Shown: positions 13,427-24,800 of the stretch, one piece after another
How positions within the stretch are numbered: the stretch's first letter is position 1
Layout of the letters: each line of letters begins with the position of its first letter
From: an uncultured Bacilli bacterium
GTDB taxonomy: Bacteria; Bacillota_I; Bacilli_A; RF39; UBA660
Assembly: GCA_947624855.1 (NCBI GenBank)
Contig: CANQMC010000003.1
Location: forward strand, 1 to 28,140
DNA: 28,140 bases
Direction of reading: 5' to 3'
Made by a program: the position numbers and the translations under genes
Notes under the pieces: model-generated
Told to the model about the DNA's origin: nothing
Databases searched by the model: none
What the model saw: the letters and a program-made list of their open reading frames with translations, nothing else

Positions 13427-14608
13427 ATGGTAAGTTTAAGTTTTAATGCAAAAAGTTTTAAGAAGATGGAGAATCCAACTTCAGATGGCAGCAAGAGGGT
13501 TAAATATGTTTGTTATGCTCAAGCTAATTCTATTCCTTTAGAATTAAATGATTGGATGAAAACAAATCCAAGAGAACAAAAGATGACTACTAATGTTGCT
13601 AAAAATATTATTAATAGTTTGATTGATAATACAAATTTTCATGAATTAAATAGAGGAATTGTTTTATCAGTTTCAAATGTATCTTATGATAATAAAATGG
13701 GGGTTGTAACAATTGAATTAGGTGATCCAGAAATACACGGAAATATTGATGGAGGACATACTTTAAGAGCAATTTTTGAACTTCAAGAAAAGAAAGTTAT
13801 TGATGATGATCGATATGTTTTTTTGGAAATATTTACAGGTATTTCATCGCCTGTCGAATTAGCATCAGCAAGAAATACATCAGTGCAAGTTGATCTTAAA
13901 TCAATCGAGGAATTACAAAAAAGTTTTGATGTTTTAAAAGATATTTTAAAAGATTTAAAATTTAGTGATAGAATAGCTTATAAAATGAATGAACATTATA
14001 ATGATGATGTAAATCCAATTGATGTTAGAGATGTTTTATCTTTAATAATAATGTTTAGTCAAGAAATATATTGTTATAAAAATCCTGAAGGAACTTTAAA
14101 TGATCAACAACCTATACAGTGTTATACTGGTAAAGAAGCTACTTTAAAGAGGTTTGTTAATTTAGGTAAAGAAAAAAGAGAAAAAATGCTTAATGATATG
14201 CGAGATATTATTCCAGATATATTTAAAATTTGGGAATATATTGAAGCTAATTTTGATAAGTTGGCTCTTAAAGTTGGTAAGAGATATACTAGTAGAAAAT
14301 ATGCTAAATATAATGATGAAGAATGGGTTTGTTCATCTTCATATTTTGAAAAGAAATTACATTTTGTAGTACCTAAAGGTTTAATTTATCCAATTGTGGG
14401 AGCTTATAGATCTTTAGTTATTATTGATCCTAAAACTCATAAATATAAATGGACTAAAAATATTGATGAAATGCTTGCTAATACTGCTAGTAAATTAGTT
14501 GGAATTGTTTTAGATGAAAAAACTGATAATCCTGAAGTTGTTGGAAAAAATGTTAATTTATGGAGTAATTTATTTAAAGAAATTTATATTGAAGGATATT
14601 TAATATAA
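13427..14608 (+). CDS. AIPR / DGQHR-like phage-resistance family protein
   Basis: A 393-residue cytoplasmic protein. The block HGNIDGGHTLRAIFE (within about residues 104-118) followed by ASARNTSVQVDLKSIEEL resembles the core of AIPR (abortive infection phage resistance) and DGQHR/DndB-like proteins: a D-G-(G/Q)-H-(R/T) motif and then a segment with RN or N.Q and an LKS.E.L-like helix. The C-terminal half is mostly helical with no recognised domain. AIPR proteins have been linked to abortive infection, and DndB relatives to control of DNA modification; neither role can be assigned here. It is alone between its own long-leader promoter and a terminator, with no restriction, Dnd or BREX gene nearby. 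The SD is eleven bases from ATG, rather far, and lies in a hairpin. Confidence 0.6.
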   Translation: MVSLSFNAKSFKKMENPTSDGSKRVKYVCYAQANSIPLELNDWMKTNPREQKMTTNVAKNIINSLIDNTNFHELNRGIVLSVSNVSYDNKMGVVTIELGDPEIHGNIDGGHTLRAIFELQEKKVIDDDRYVFLEIFTGISSPVELASARNTSVQVDLKSIEELQKSFDVLKDILKDLKFSDRIAYKMNEHYNDDVNPIDVRDVLSLIIMFSQEIYCYKNPEGTLNDQQPIQCYTGKEATLKRFVNLGKEKREKMLNDMRDIIPDIFKIWEYIEANFDKLALKVGKRYTSRKYAKYNDEEWVCSSSYFEKKLHFVVPKGLIYPIVGAYRSLVIIDPKTHKYKWTKNIDEMLANTASKLVGIVLDEKTDNPEVVGKNVNLWSNLFKEIYIEGYLI

Positions 14609-14609
14609 T

Positions 14610-14640
14610 AAAAAAGACTTCCTAATTTGGGAAGTTTTTT
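14610..14640. terminator. Bidirectional terminator between convergent genes
   Basis: ACTTCC (14617-14622) and GGAAGT (14630-14635) pair, flanked by an A-run (14610-14615) and a T-run to 14640. It serves the AIPR-like gene on the plus strand and the SDR gene on the minus strand. Confidence 0.75.
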
Positions 14641-14641
14641 G

Positions 14642-15562
14642 TTATTCCATTACTTGGCCACCGTTATTGTGAATTACTTGACCAGTTAAATAACTTGAAT
14701 CATCACTAGCTAAAAAGACAAAAGTTGGAGCAAGTTCATAAGGCATAGCCATTCTTGCCATGGCAGCATCAGCTCCCAGTGATGGTATTTTTTCTTTTAC
14801 CCAACAAGCTGGTTGAAGAGGTGTCCAAAAATAACCTGGAGCAATAGCATTTACTCGAATATTTTTTAAAGCTAAATTACGAGCTAGAGCTCTAGTAAAA
14901 CCTACAATAGCGCCTTTAGTAGTAACATAATCAATTAATTCAGGTTCACCATAAAAGGTTGTAACTGAACTTAAATTAATGATAGAATCACCACTTTTTA
15001 AATATGGTAAGACAGCTTTGGTTAAATAAAACATTCCATAAATATTTACTTTCATAGTTTTATCAAATTGTTCATCTGTAATACATTCTAAAGAAGGTTG
15101 TTGATATTGAACACCAGCATTATTAACAAGAATATTTATTTTACCAAATGTTTCAATAGTTTTAGTAACTATTTTATGACAAAAGCCTTTATCAGTAATA
15201 TCTCCTTTAATTAATAGACATTCACCATTTAATTTTTCTATATATTTTTTAGTATATAAAGCATCTTCATCTTCATCTAAATAAGGAATTACTACTTTAG
15301 CTCCTTCTTTAACAAAGTGTATTGCGGCACTTCTACCAAGTCCACTGTCACCACCTGTTATTATTGCCACTTTATCTTTTAGTTTACCACTACCTTGATA
15401 ATTTGGATTATCAAATATAGGTTTTGGTTCCATTAAATATTCTAAACCAGGTTGTTTATCTTGTTCTTGCATGGGTGCTATTATTTTGTATTTAGTACTT
15501 TTAATACCAATATCATCAAAATATTTATAATAATTATTGCCAAATTTATAATCGTAATTCAT
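14642..15562 (-). CDS. Short-chain dehydrogenase/reductase of the YhdF/YghA type
   Basis: A 306-residue NAD(P)-dependent oxidoreductase. An N-terminal extension of about 55 residues with KQPGLEYLM, KPIFDNPNYQGSGKL is typical of the YhdF/YghA/general-stress-39 branch of SDRs. The Rossmann motif TGGDSGLGRSAA follows, then NNAG, the catalytic Ser in INLSSVTT, and YVTTK, the Tyr-x-x-x-Lys pair. The C-terminal segment YLTGQVIHNNGG is also standard. All catalytic residues are present; the physiological substrate of this branch is unclear. AGGAGG sits just upstream of ATG 15562, an excellent SD. It is convergent with the AIPR-like gene and divergent from the giant protease. The 266 bases upstream hold the protease promoter and a 10-base direct repeat TTTAGATAGT, but I see no clear SDR promoter. 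Confidence 0.9.
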   Translation of the reverse strand: MNYDYKFGNNYYKYFDDIGIKSTKYKIIAPMQEQDKQPGLEYLMEPKPIFDNPNYQGSGKLKDKVAIITGGDSGLGRSAAIHFVKEGAKVVIPYLDEDEDALYTKKYIEKLNGECLLIKGDITDKGFCHKIVTKTIETFGKINILVNNAGVQYQQPSLECITDEQFDKTMKVNIYGMFYLTKAVLPYLKSGDSIINLSSVTTFYGEPELIDYVTTKGAIVGFTRALARNLALKNIRVNAIAPGYFWTPLQPACWVKEKIPSLGADAAMARMAMPYELAPTFVFLASDDSSYLTGQVIHNNGGQVME

Positions 15563-15739
15563 ATTTACCTCCTAAAGTAATGTATGATTTTTGTCTAAAA
15601 AAGTTAAATTAAATATTTAATATTTGTTTTAGATAGTCTTTTTTATTAACTTAGTATTAGAGTTTTAGAATATAAATATAATAGGGATTTAGATAGTAAT
15701 TTTAATATGTTTAAAAGGTCAATATTTATATGGATATTA

Positions 15740-15768
15740 TTGACATTTTTTAAGTATTTTATTATAAT
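15740..15768 (+). promoter_or_regulatory. Perfect consensus promoter of the giant protease gene
   Basis: TTGACA (15740-15745), exactly 17 bases, then TATAAT (15763-15768), all twelve positions matching. The leader is about 55 nt, ending in the SD AAAGGGAG (15815-15822). This suggests high constitutive transcription of a 9.4-kb gene. Confidence 0.85.
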
Positions 15769-15828
15769 ATGAAATCGAAATAGAAATTTTAATTTTTAAT
15801 AAATAATTTTTTAGAAAGGGAGTTAACT

Positions 15829-18800
15829 ATGAAACAAAATTTTAAATTATTAATTGCTGTTTTTTTAACAATTATTTTAATGCCTTTAAAGGTCGATGCT
15901 TTAGAGCAAGCAGTTATAAGTGTTGATAAAACAGAACTTGAAGCAGGAGATTTTGTTAATGTTGTTGTTGATTTAGATTATAATAAAGATTTATATGCTT
16001 TTACAGCTAGTCTTAGTTTTGATGAAAATGTTTTTGAAGTATTAGATACCAAAAATTTTGAGGCTCAAGATGAATGGTCGGATATTGTTTATAATAAAGA
16101 AAATAATAAATTTGCTTTAATAAATAAATCAGGTGAAAATAAAGAACATTTAATGATGATAAAATTATTTGTTAAAGATAATCCAGTTGCAGGTGAAACA
16201 AGAATTACTTTAAATAATTTAGTAGGTTCTAATGGAAGTAGAGATATTTATTTTACCGATGTTAATAAAACTTTAAATATTAAAGGTGATAAAAATGTTA
16301 GACCTAGCTATGTTAAAAAAGAAGAAATTAAACAAAAAGATTATGCAACTAAAACTTTTAAACCATTTATAATTATTGGTTTTGTTTTGTTTGTTGTTTT
16401 TATTGGTATAATGATATTAATTAATACTCAATTTTTAAAAAATGTTTTATTTACTAAAAAAGATTATAAAAAACCTTTAACTATGGTATTTGGGGGTTTA
16501 GCAGCCTTTACTTTAATAATGATTATTATTTTGGCTGTTATGCATGGTAATAGGGGCGATGTAAATGATGATGGAAACTCAAATTATGAAGATGCTCGAG
16601 ATATTAATGAATATTTAATTGATATAACTAAAGAAAGTGATGATAATAAAGATGAGGTTATAATTAATAAAGGTCCTACTTATAATACTACTAGTTATAG
16701 TAAAAGTACTAATAAACATATACCTAAGAAAAATTTAGATGTTAATGGTGATGGAAAGGTTACTATTACAGATTCAGCTTTACAAACTGAAGAAACTACT
16801 AATAAAACTCGTTATAAAGGAGAATTAAAAGCTTTAGATATTCATAAATATCCTAATAAAAATGGTAATGTTACTTTAAATTTTGAGGCTATTATAAATC
16901 CTAGTGATGTTAAAATAAGAGAAGTTTATGTTAATGGAGAAAAATTAGAAGTTAAAGAAAATACTAAAGGTTATTATGTAATAGTTAAAGCTCCTAATAA
17001 AGCAGGTATTTTTGAATATACAATTGATAAGATTATATTAGATAATGGTCGAGAATTAAAGGTTAATGATATAACTTTTAAAGTTGATGTTTTAAAAGAT
17101 GTACCTAAATTAGAAGATTTTAAATATGATGAGGCAACCCAAAATATAAGTTTTAAATTTAAAGATGATGATAAGGCTCTTAAAAATGTTCGAATTAAAA
17201 TTGTTGATGAAGAAACTTTAAGTACTGTTCTTGATGAAGAATTAGATACTAATTTAAAAGATTATTCTTTTAAACTTGATTTAAATTTAGGTGAAGTTTA
17301 TTTAGTAGATATTATTGGAGATTATGATTTAGATACTAATCAATTAGATAATAATAAAAATGATGTTTTAAATTATGAATTTTATAATCATTTTATTATA
17401 AATGGCACTACTACGATTAAAGCAATAACGGATTTAGATAATTTATATCCTATTAAAGGAAAAGGCTTTGATTTTGTTTTTGACGCTATTATTAAACCCG
17501 CAGTAGAACAAAAAGTGGTTAAAGTTATTATTGATGGAGAAGAAAAAGAGGTTTTATTTAAAGATGGTCATTATGTTTTACCAATTGAGGGTTCTTTAGA
17601 TGCTGGGGTTAAAAATCATGAAATTAGCGCGATTATTTTAGATGATGATAAAATGTTACTTTGTGATTTTATTATTGAATATGATGTACTTAAAACAGAA
17701 CCTACAATTTCAGATTTTATGTATCATAATGAAGAAAATAAAATTACTTTTAAGTTAAATGATTTAGATAAAGTATTTAAAGATGCAAAAGTTGTTATTA
17801 CTAAAAAAGATAGTGATGAAGTAGTATTTACAGAAAAATTAGATACTTCAAAAACTGATTTTCTATATAATGTTAATCTTCAAACTGGTGCTAAATATGT
17901 TGTTAAAATAATAGGCTCTTATGATTTAGATAGTGAAGAAAATGGTAAAAATGAATTTGAAGGAGCTTTGTTTACCTATGAATTAACTATTTATGGAATA
18001 GAATTAAGTCATGCTTTAGATGAGGTTTATTATGCTGATAAAGAAGAAGAAATTAGTTTAAAATTTAAAGCTTTAGTAACTCCAGAAGATCTTGGAAGTG
18101 TAGTAACGAAAGTAATTATTGATAAAGAAGAATATGATGTATCTACTGATTCAGAAGGAAATTATTTTATTAATATAAAAGCTTCAAAAGATTGTGGTAT
18201 GCATGAATACACTATAGATAAAGTTATTGTGGGCGATAATGAATTTAGTGATGAATTAATATTTAAAGTGGATGTTTTAAAAGATAAACCAACATTAGAA
18301 AATATATTTATTGATGAAAGTGTAAATCCACCTGTGTTAAGTTTTGATTTAATAGATAATGATTTAGCTTTAGATGATAATCCAGGGGAAGTTATTATTA
18401 AAAGTAATAGTGGTGAATTATATAAAAAAGATATTACAAAAGGTGAAAATAAAATTAATTTAAATGATTTAGAAGAAAGTAATGTATATTATTTAGATAT
18501 TAAAGTTAATTATGATTTAGATAGTGAAAAAAATAATAAACATGAAGATTCAATATTATTAGAAAAAGATCATGAGATTAAACTTTATAAAGCTAATCTT
18601 AAACTTGCGGATTCAAATAATCTTTATCCTAAAAAAGATGAAATAGTTCCAGTTAATATTAAAGCAGAGATTACACCTAATGATGCAAAAATTAAAGAAT
18701 TTATAATGAAAGATGGTACACCTGTAGTAGCAACTTATAATGAACAAAATGATAATTATACAATTAATATTCATACTCCTAAAGAAAGTGGAAATATTGA

Positions 18801-21800
18801 TTATATGATTACTAAATTAATTTTAGATAATAATAATCAAATAGAGGCTTCTTTAAGTTTTAGTTTTGATGTTTTAAAAACGGTACCATATATTAATAAT
18901 TTTAATTTTGATGAAGAAAATGGCTCAGTAAGTTTTGATCTTGTTGATATTGATAATGCTTTAGAAAATGGAACATATAGTATTTTTAGAGATAATGATA
19001 AAGCAATTATTGATGCTAAATTAAATGATAGTAATATAGTTACACATGAATTTTTAGAAGATCAAATTTATAGTGTTAAAGTAGTAGGAAGTTATAATTT
19101 AGATAGTAATTTAAATGATGATAAATATGTTTATAATAATAAAGAAATATTTGAACATAATTTCTTAATTGGAGGAGATTATAATTTCTCATTAACTGAT
19201 GTTTCAATTACGGATGATTTACAACAAAATGAAATACCAACAGTGACTTTTATAAGTACTAATACAAGAGGAGAAGTAATTAAAAAAGCTAATTTAACAG
19301 TTAATGGTATTACTAAAGATTATGATGTTATTAAAGTTAGTGATAATAATTATGAAATTAAATTAGATGGTGCATCAATGAGTTTAGGAAAACATAATGT
19401 TACTTTAAATAATGTAGAATTATCAAATGGTAAAAAATTTGAAAATTTAAAAGATTATACAGTTAATACTTTAGAATATAATGTATTAAAAGAAATACCT
19501 ACAGTTAGTGATATTATATTAACTAATAATAAAGAAGATAAAACAATTACTGTAAATTATAAAATAAATGATAAAGATAATGCTTTTTCAAAAGTAAAAG
19601 TTGTATTAGTAGATTCAACAAATAAAATTATTTTAGAAAGAGAATTAACTAAAGATGAACTTTATTTATCTACACCAATAACTTTATCTTATAAAGATAA
19701 TAATGATAATCATTATGATGGAAGATATAAAGTTAAGTTTTTAGCAGATTATGAACTTGGTGGTAAATATGTATATTCTGATAAAAATGTGGGTGAAGGA
19801 GAAATATTAACCCAAGAAGATGATATATATATTAAAAATATTGAAATAGAAAAAAATAATTTTTATCCAGTTAAAGGTCAAAAACAATATTATTTATATT
19901 TTGATGTTTTTGTAGGAGATAGTATTAATGATTATGCTAAAGCTCAACATGGAGGTAGAGCTTATCAAAAAGTTTCGGTTGTAACGATTAATGGAGTAGA
20001 TTATAATGCTGATCAAAATTCCGGATATAAATCAAGAATAACTTTAAATGTACCTAATGAAGCAGGAATTCTTAATTTAACTGTTGATCGAGTTCAACTT
20101 CAATATGAAGATTATAATGTTACTTTTAGAAATTATTATTCAGTTCCTTTAAAATCAATTAAAATTGATGTTTTAAAAGATGTACCAAAAATAGAAAATT
20201 TAGAAATAACAAATGAAGATTATGCTAAAGATGAAGTTACATTTGATTTTGATGTAATTTTAGATAAAACAGCGCAAGATAATGATCAATCATTTATAAA
20301 TGGTACGATTAATTTAGGAGATAATAGTTTAGATATTACAAGAGGTCATAATACTAAAACATTTAAAGGAATAACTCTCGATCAAAATCTTGATTTAATA
20401 TTTAAAGCAACTTATGATTTAGATACTAATTTATTAGATGGAGATAATTTAAATTTATATAATGATAAAGAAATTTATAAAGTAAAATATGGTTTATTTA
20501 ATAAAGATACTTATGATAGTATTAAAATTATAGATGGAGAAGTTATTAGTAAAAATGGAAATAATTATTTTGAGAAAAATGAAAAAATTAAATTAAACTT
20601 TAAAATTGCAGGGTTAAGTGATGAGTTAGCAGTAGAACCTCAAAAAGTAATTATTAAGGATAAAGAATACACTTTAACTAAAGTAAAAGATAGTTATGAA
20701 ATTGTTTTAGATGGTTATAATACATTTGGAGTAAAAGATATTGAAATTACAGATATAGTTTTAAATAATGGACGTAAAGTAACTTTAAATGAAGCTTATA
20801 CTTTTAAACCAGAAGTATTAAAAGATGTTGTTAAAATAACTGATTATAACTATGAAATAACAAATGATAAGATTAAATTAACTTTTGATACTAAAGATTA
20901 TGATGGTTCACTTGTAGGAGAAGCAATAGTTAAAGTTGTTGATGATAAAGGAATAGTTATATTAGAAGAACCTTTTAAAAAAGAAATAGAATTTGATAAA
21001 GATAAAGATGTTTTAACATATTTAGTAACAATTACTGGTGATTATGATCGAGATACTAATATTGATAGATATAGTGAAAATTATAATAAAGATGTTTTAC
21101 TTTTAGATGAAGCTATTTCTTTAGAAAAAAATAATATTGAACTTAAAAATATTACAGATATTAATTTATATAAAAAAGAAAATGATGATGTAATAAATAT
21201 GGATGAAGTTGATATTAATGATTTAGAACAAAATAAAGATCAATATTTTGTTCAAGTTAATATGGAAAATTTACCATCAATTTATGTTCAAATTAAAGAA
21301 ATTAAAAAAGATAATAATGAATTAATATTAGTTTTAGATTATGATTATGTTACGAAAGAAAATTCTAAAGGATTAATAGAAGTATATTTTGGTTCAATTA
21401 AAGATAATAAAGCTATTAATGAAACACATTTAGATGTAGCTTTTAAAGCTTTACTTGAAAGACTTAAAAAGGGAGAATCTGTTAAATTAACTCAAAATTA
21501 TGATGCAAGTAATGTTAAAGTAGATGGTGATTATTATGTTGAAGTTTATGCTAATGCTACTTTTGATGGTAATGGTTTTAAAATTAAAAATTTAGAAAAA
21601 CCTTTATTTGGAACATTGGCAAATGAAGCTAAAGTTCAAAATCTTACTTTAGAAAATGTTATTTTAAATAAAAATGGTCGAGGAGCTTTAGCTAGTGAAG
21701 CTAAAGAAAAAGCTATTGCCGAAAATATAATAATAGATGGTGTAACTAAAACTGTATCATCTGATGGTCGTAATGGTGGATTATTTGGAAATACAACAGG

Positions 21801-24800
21801 AAATGTTTCAATTAATAACTGTGGTGTTAAAAATGTTAATTTAAATATTAATGGTGGTAATTATCAACAAAATGGTGGTTTAGTTGGTCGAAGTGAAAAT
21901 ACCAAAATTACCAATAGTTATGCGATTGGTAAAGTAGCAGGTGGTTCTAACTTTAATGCTGGTTTAGTAGCTAATGCTACAGGATGTACAATTGAAAATA
22001 GTTATGCAAAAGTTACAGTTTCTGGACCAATATCATGTAATTTTACTTGCTCTTATAATGGAAATTCTATTTTAAAAAATAATGTAAGTTTAGGTACTAA
22101 TGCCGGTAGTTTTTCAAATGGTATAAATGCTTCTTCTGTTAATAATTATCAACTTGTTAATGAAAAAAGTGAAAGTAATATTGCTAGTGTTAAAAATATT
22201 TTAAAAGAAGATGTAAATACTAAATTATTTAATGATGCTTTATTTAGTAATGATATATGGCGATTAGATAATATAACATATGATAATACACCAATATTTA
22301 AATATGAACCAATTACAGATTTAAATTATAAAGATAATCAAGATTTTAATGAAGAAAATATAAATTTATATAATAATTTAATGAAATTAATGCCTTTTTA
22401 TGATAGTGATAAAATAATTGAAAGTGCTAAAAATATTACTGATTCTAATTTAATTAATAAAACTATTAATCATATTGTACCGTTAGATAAAAATGGTAAT
22501 ATAGTTACTTATGTAACGAAAGATGATGTTAAAAAGATTAAAAAAATTAAAATAGTTTATAAAACTAAAGAAAAAGTAACTTATGATGTTGTTTATAGTA
22601 ATACTTATGATATGGTAGCAAGTTATCATATTTCAAAACTTAAAATAGATTATAATTATAATCATTATGTAATTGATTCTAATTCTTTAGTAGTTAATAA
22701 TTTAACTAATTATCTTAAAAAATTAAATTATAATGATAATTTAGATATATTAACGACAACTGAAGATAGTAGAATACTTAGAGATTATTATAATGATAAT
22801 ACTAGTAAAGAATTAAAAGAATTTGTTTTAAAATTTTTAGCTAATAGTAATTATACGAATACTTCTAATAAAGAATTAATTAATGATTTATTAGAAAAAG
22901 AAGTTAAAGAAGATAAAAAAATTGAAAAAGTATTATATGTATATAATTATTTAAAACGTTTCTATGATTTAGAAATTGATGGAATGAAATTGTATGACTT
23001 TATATTATTTAATATGCAAGGCTTTAATAAGAATTTAACTCCTTTAGAAATAGCTAATTTATTTTTGAAAGATGGAAATAATTTTAAGACTAATCAAACT
23101 AATAATACTTATGTAAATATTTTTAGTTCTTATACTAATTTAAGTGATATATCAACGTTTTTAGAATATATGGTTACAGAATTTGGTGATGGTGATTTAG
23201 ATAAATGGACTGCTTCACAATTTAAAGGTTTACTTGCAGAAGTTTCAGTTGATGAAGATCCAAATGTTTTATATACACTTTGGGATCACTTTAGTAATAA
23301 AGATAAAAAATATGGAATTCAATATAATTTTATATTACCAATTTTGACACTTCCAGAAAATGCGGCTTATATAATATCAACTCCTACTCAATATATAATT
23401 GGGGCTCAAAGAGGTTATGTTGTTGATCCTAATGATCCGGATGAACAAGCTTATTTACAAAGAAAAGTTGATAGTTATACTAAGAGAATGAAAGATTATT
23501 ATAATACAGCTTATAGTATTTTAGAAGATCCTAGTGTATTTAATGATATTCATACTTATCAAATAGATAAAAGAATGACAAAAGATGAAAATGGAGGTAC
23601 TCTTACTAATACACCTTATGCAACTGAAGAACCTTTCCATAAAAACTTTAATGAAGTAATTGGTTCTTGGGCATATGCTGATGGTAATGCGGCAACCGCT
23701 AATGGTCTTGGTATTATCTGGAGAGCAGAAGGGCTTATGGATGGTAATTTAGTGCCAGGTGATGGAGATCTTTATGAATATACTTTTCAAACTTGGGCTC
23801 ATGAAACTGCTCATAATATGGATGCTAGATTATTCTTAAAAGATAATGGTAGAAGATTTGATGCTGGAGGAGAAGATTATGCCGATGGTAATTTAACTCA
23901 AGCTTTTGGTAAAAATGATATTGTAATGAATTTATCTATTCGTTTTGGAGAAAATGATAAAGTAGGAGCAAATCGTTTACCTAGTAGAATTAATTCTAAA
24001 GAGGATATTTATGATTATTATAATAAGTTATTTAAAACTATTTATGTTATGGATTATATTGAAGCTAAAGCATTCTTACTATTAACTCCAGAAGAACAAT
24101 CTAAAGTAGGTATTAAAGTATCTTATCCAAATGAAAGTAAATATATTGGTGATGATTATTCTAAATATCGGGCTTATCAAGTATCAGCTTTTGAAGAAAA
24201 AGATGCTCAAACATTTGAAAATATGCATTTAACTTCAATAGATGATTTGATTGATAATAAAATAATGCTTTATCCTGGTGTTTATAAATATTCATCAAGA
24301 GGTTCTAATTCTTATGGTGGTGAAGGTTTAGCTCATGTTCATTGGTATCAACCAAATAATCCTTATGGTAGACCTGATTCTTATGCTTTAAAATGGATTG
24401 CTTATGAAATGTTAGGTTATGCAGGATATCAAAATGGTTATATAGAATATTATAGTAATATTCATTCTAAAAAAGAAAAAATTTATGAAAATGTTGATGC
24501 TCAAGATAAAAAAATAGTTACAGTTGATTATAAAACTGATAATATGGCTCTTAAAAAAATTACTAATTATAATAATATGGATCAATATAAAAAAGCAAGA
24601 TTTAAAGAAGTTGAAGATAATTTACAATATTTAAATAAAGCAATTAATGTTGATAAATATGTTAAAGAATTTTATGATGCTTTAGTAAAAGATGCCGAAT
24701 ATAGAGGAAGAAGAGCAGAAGAAATATTTAAAGCTTGGGGTAAAGATGAAAGAGGCTGTTTAGATACTTATTGGTGTAGAGATGGAATTGCTAATGATGC

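Noticed and set aside
204..14608. A defence island spanning the ATPase/TOPRIM pair, AAA_14 ATPase and AIPR-like gene
   Set aside because: The candidates are separated by surface, metabolic and tRNA-modification genes over about 11 kb, with no integrase, transposase or attachment sites seen.
15569..15828. TTTAGATAGT direct repeat (two copies, near 15633 and 15688) as an operator
   Set aside because: Only two 10-base copies in very AT-rich DNA, not positioned against a recognisable promoter; chance is a sufficient explanation.
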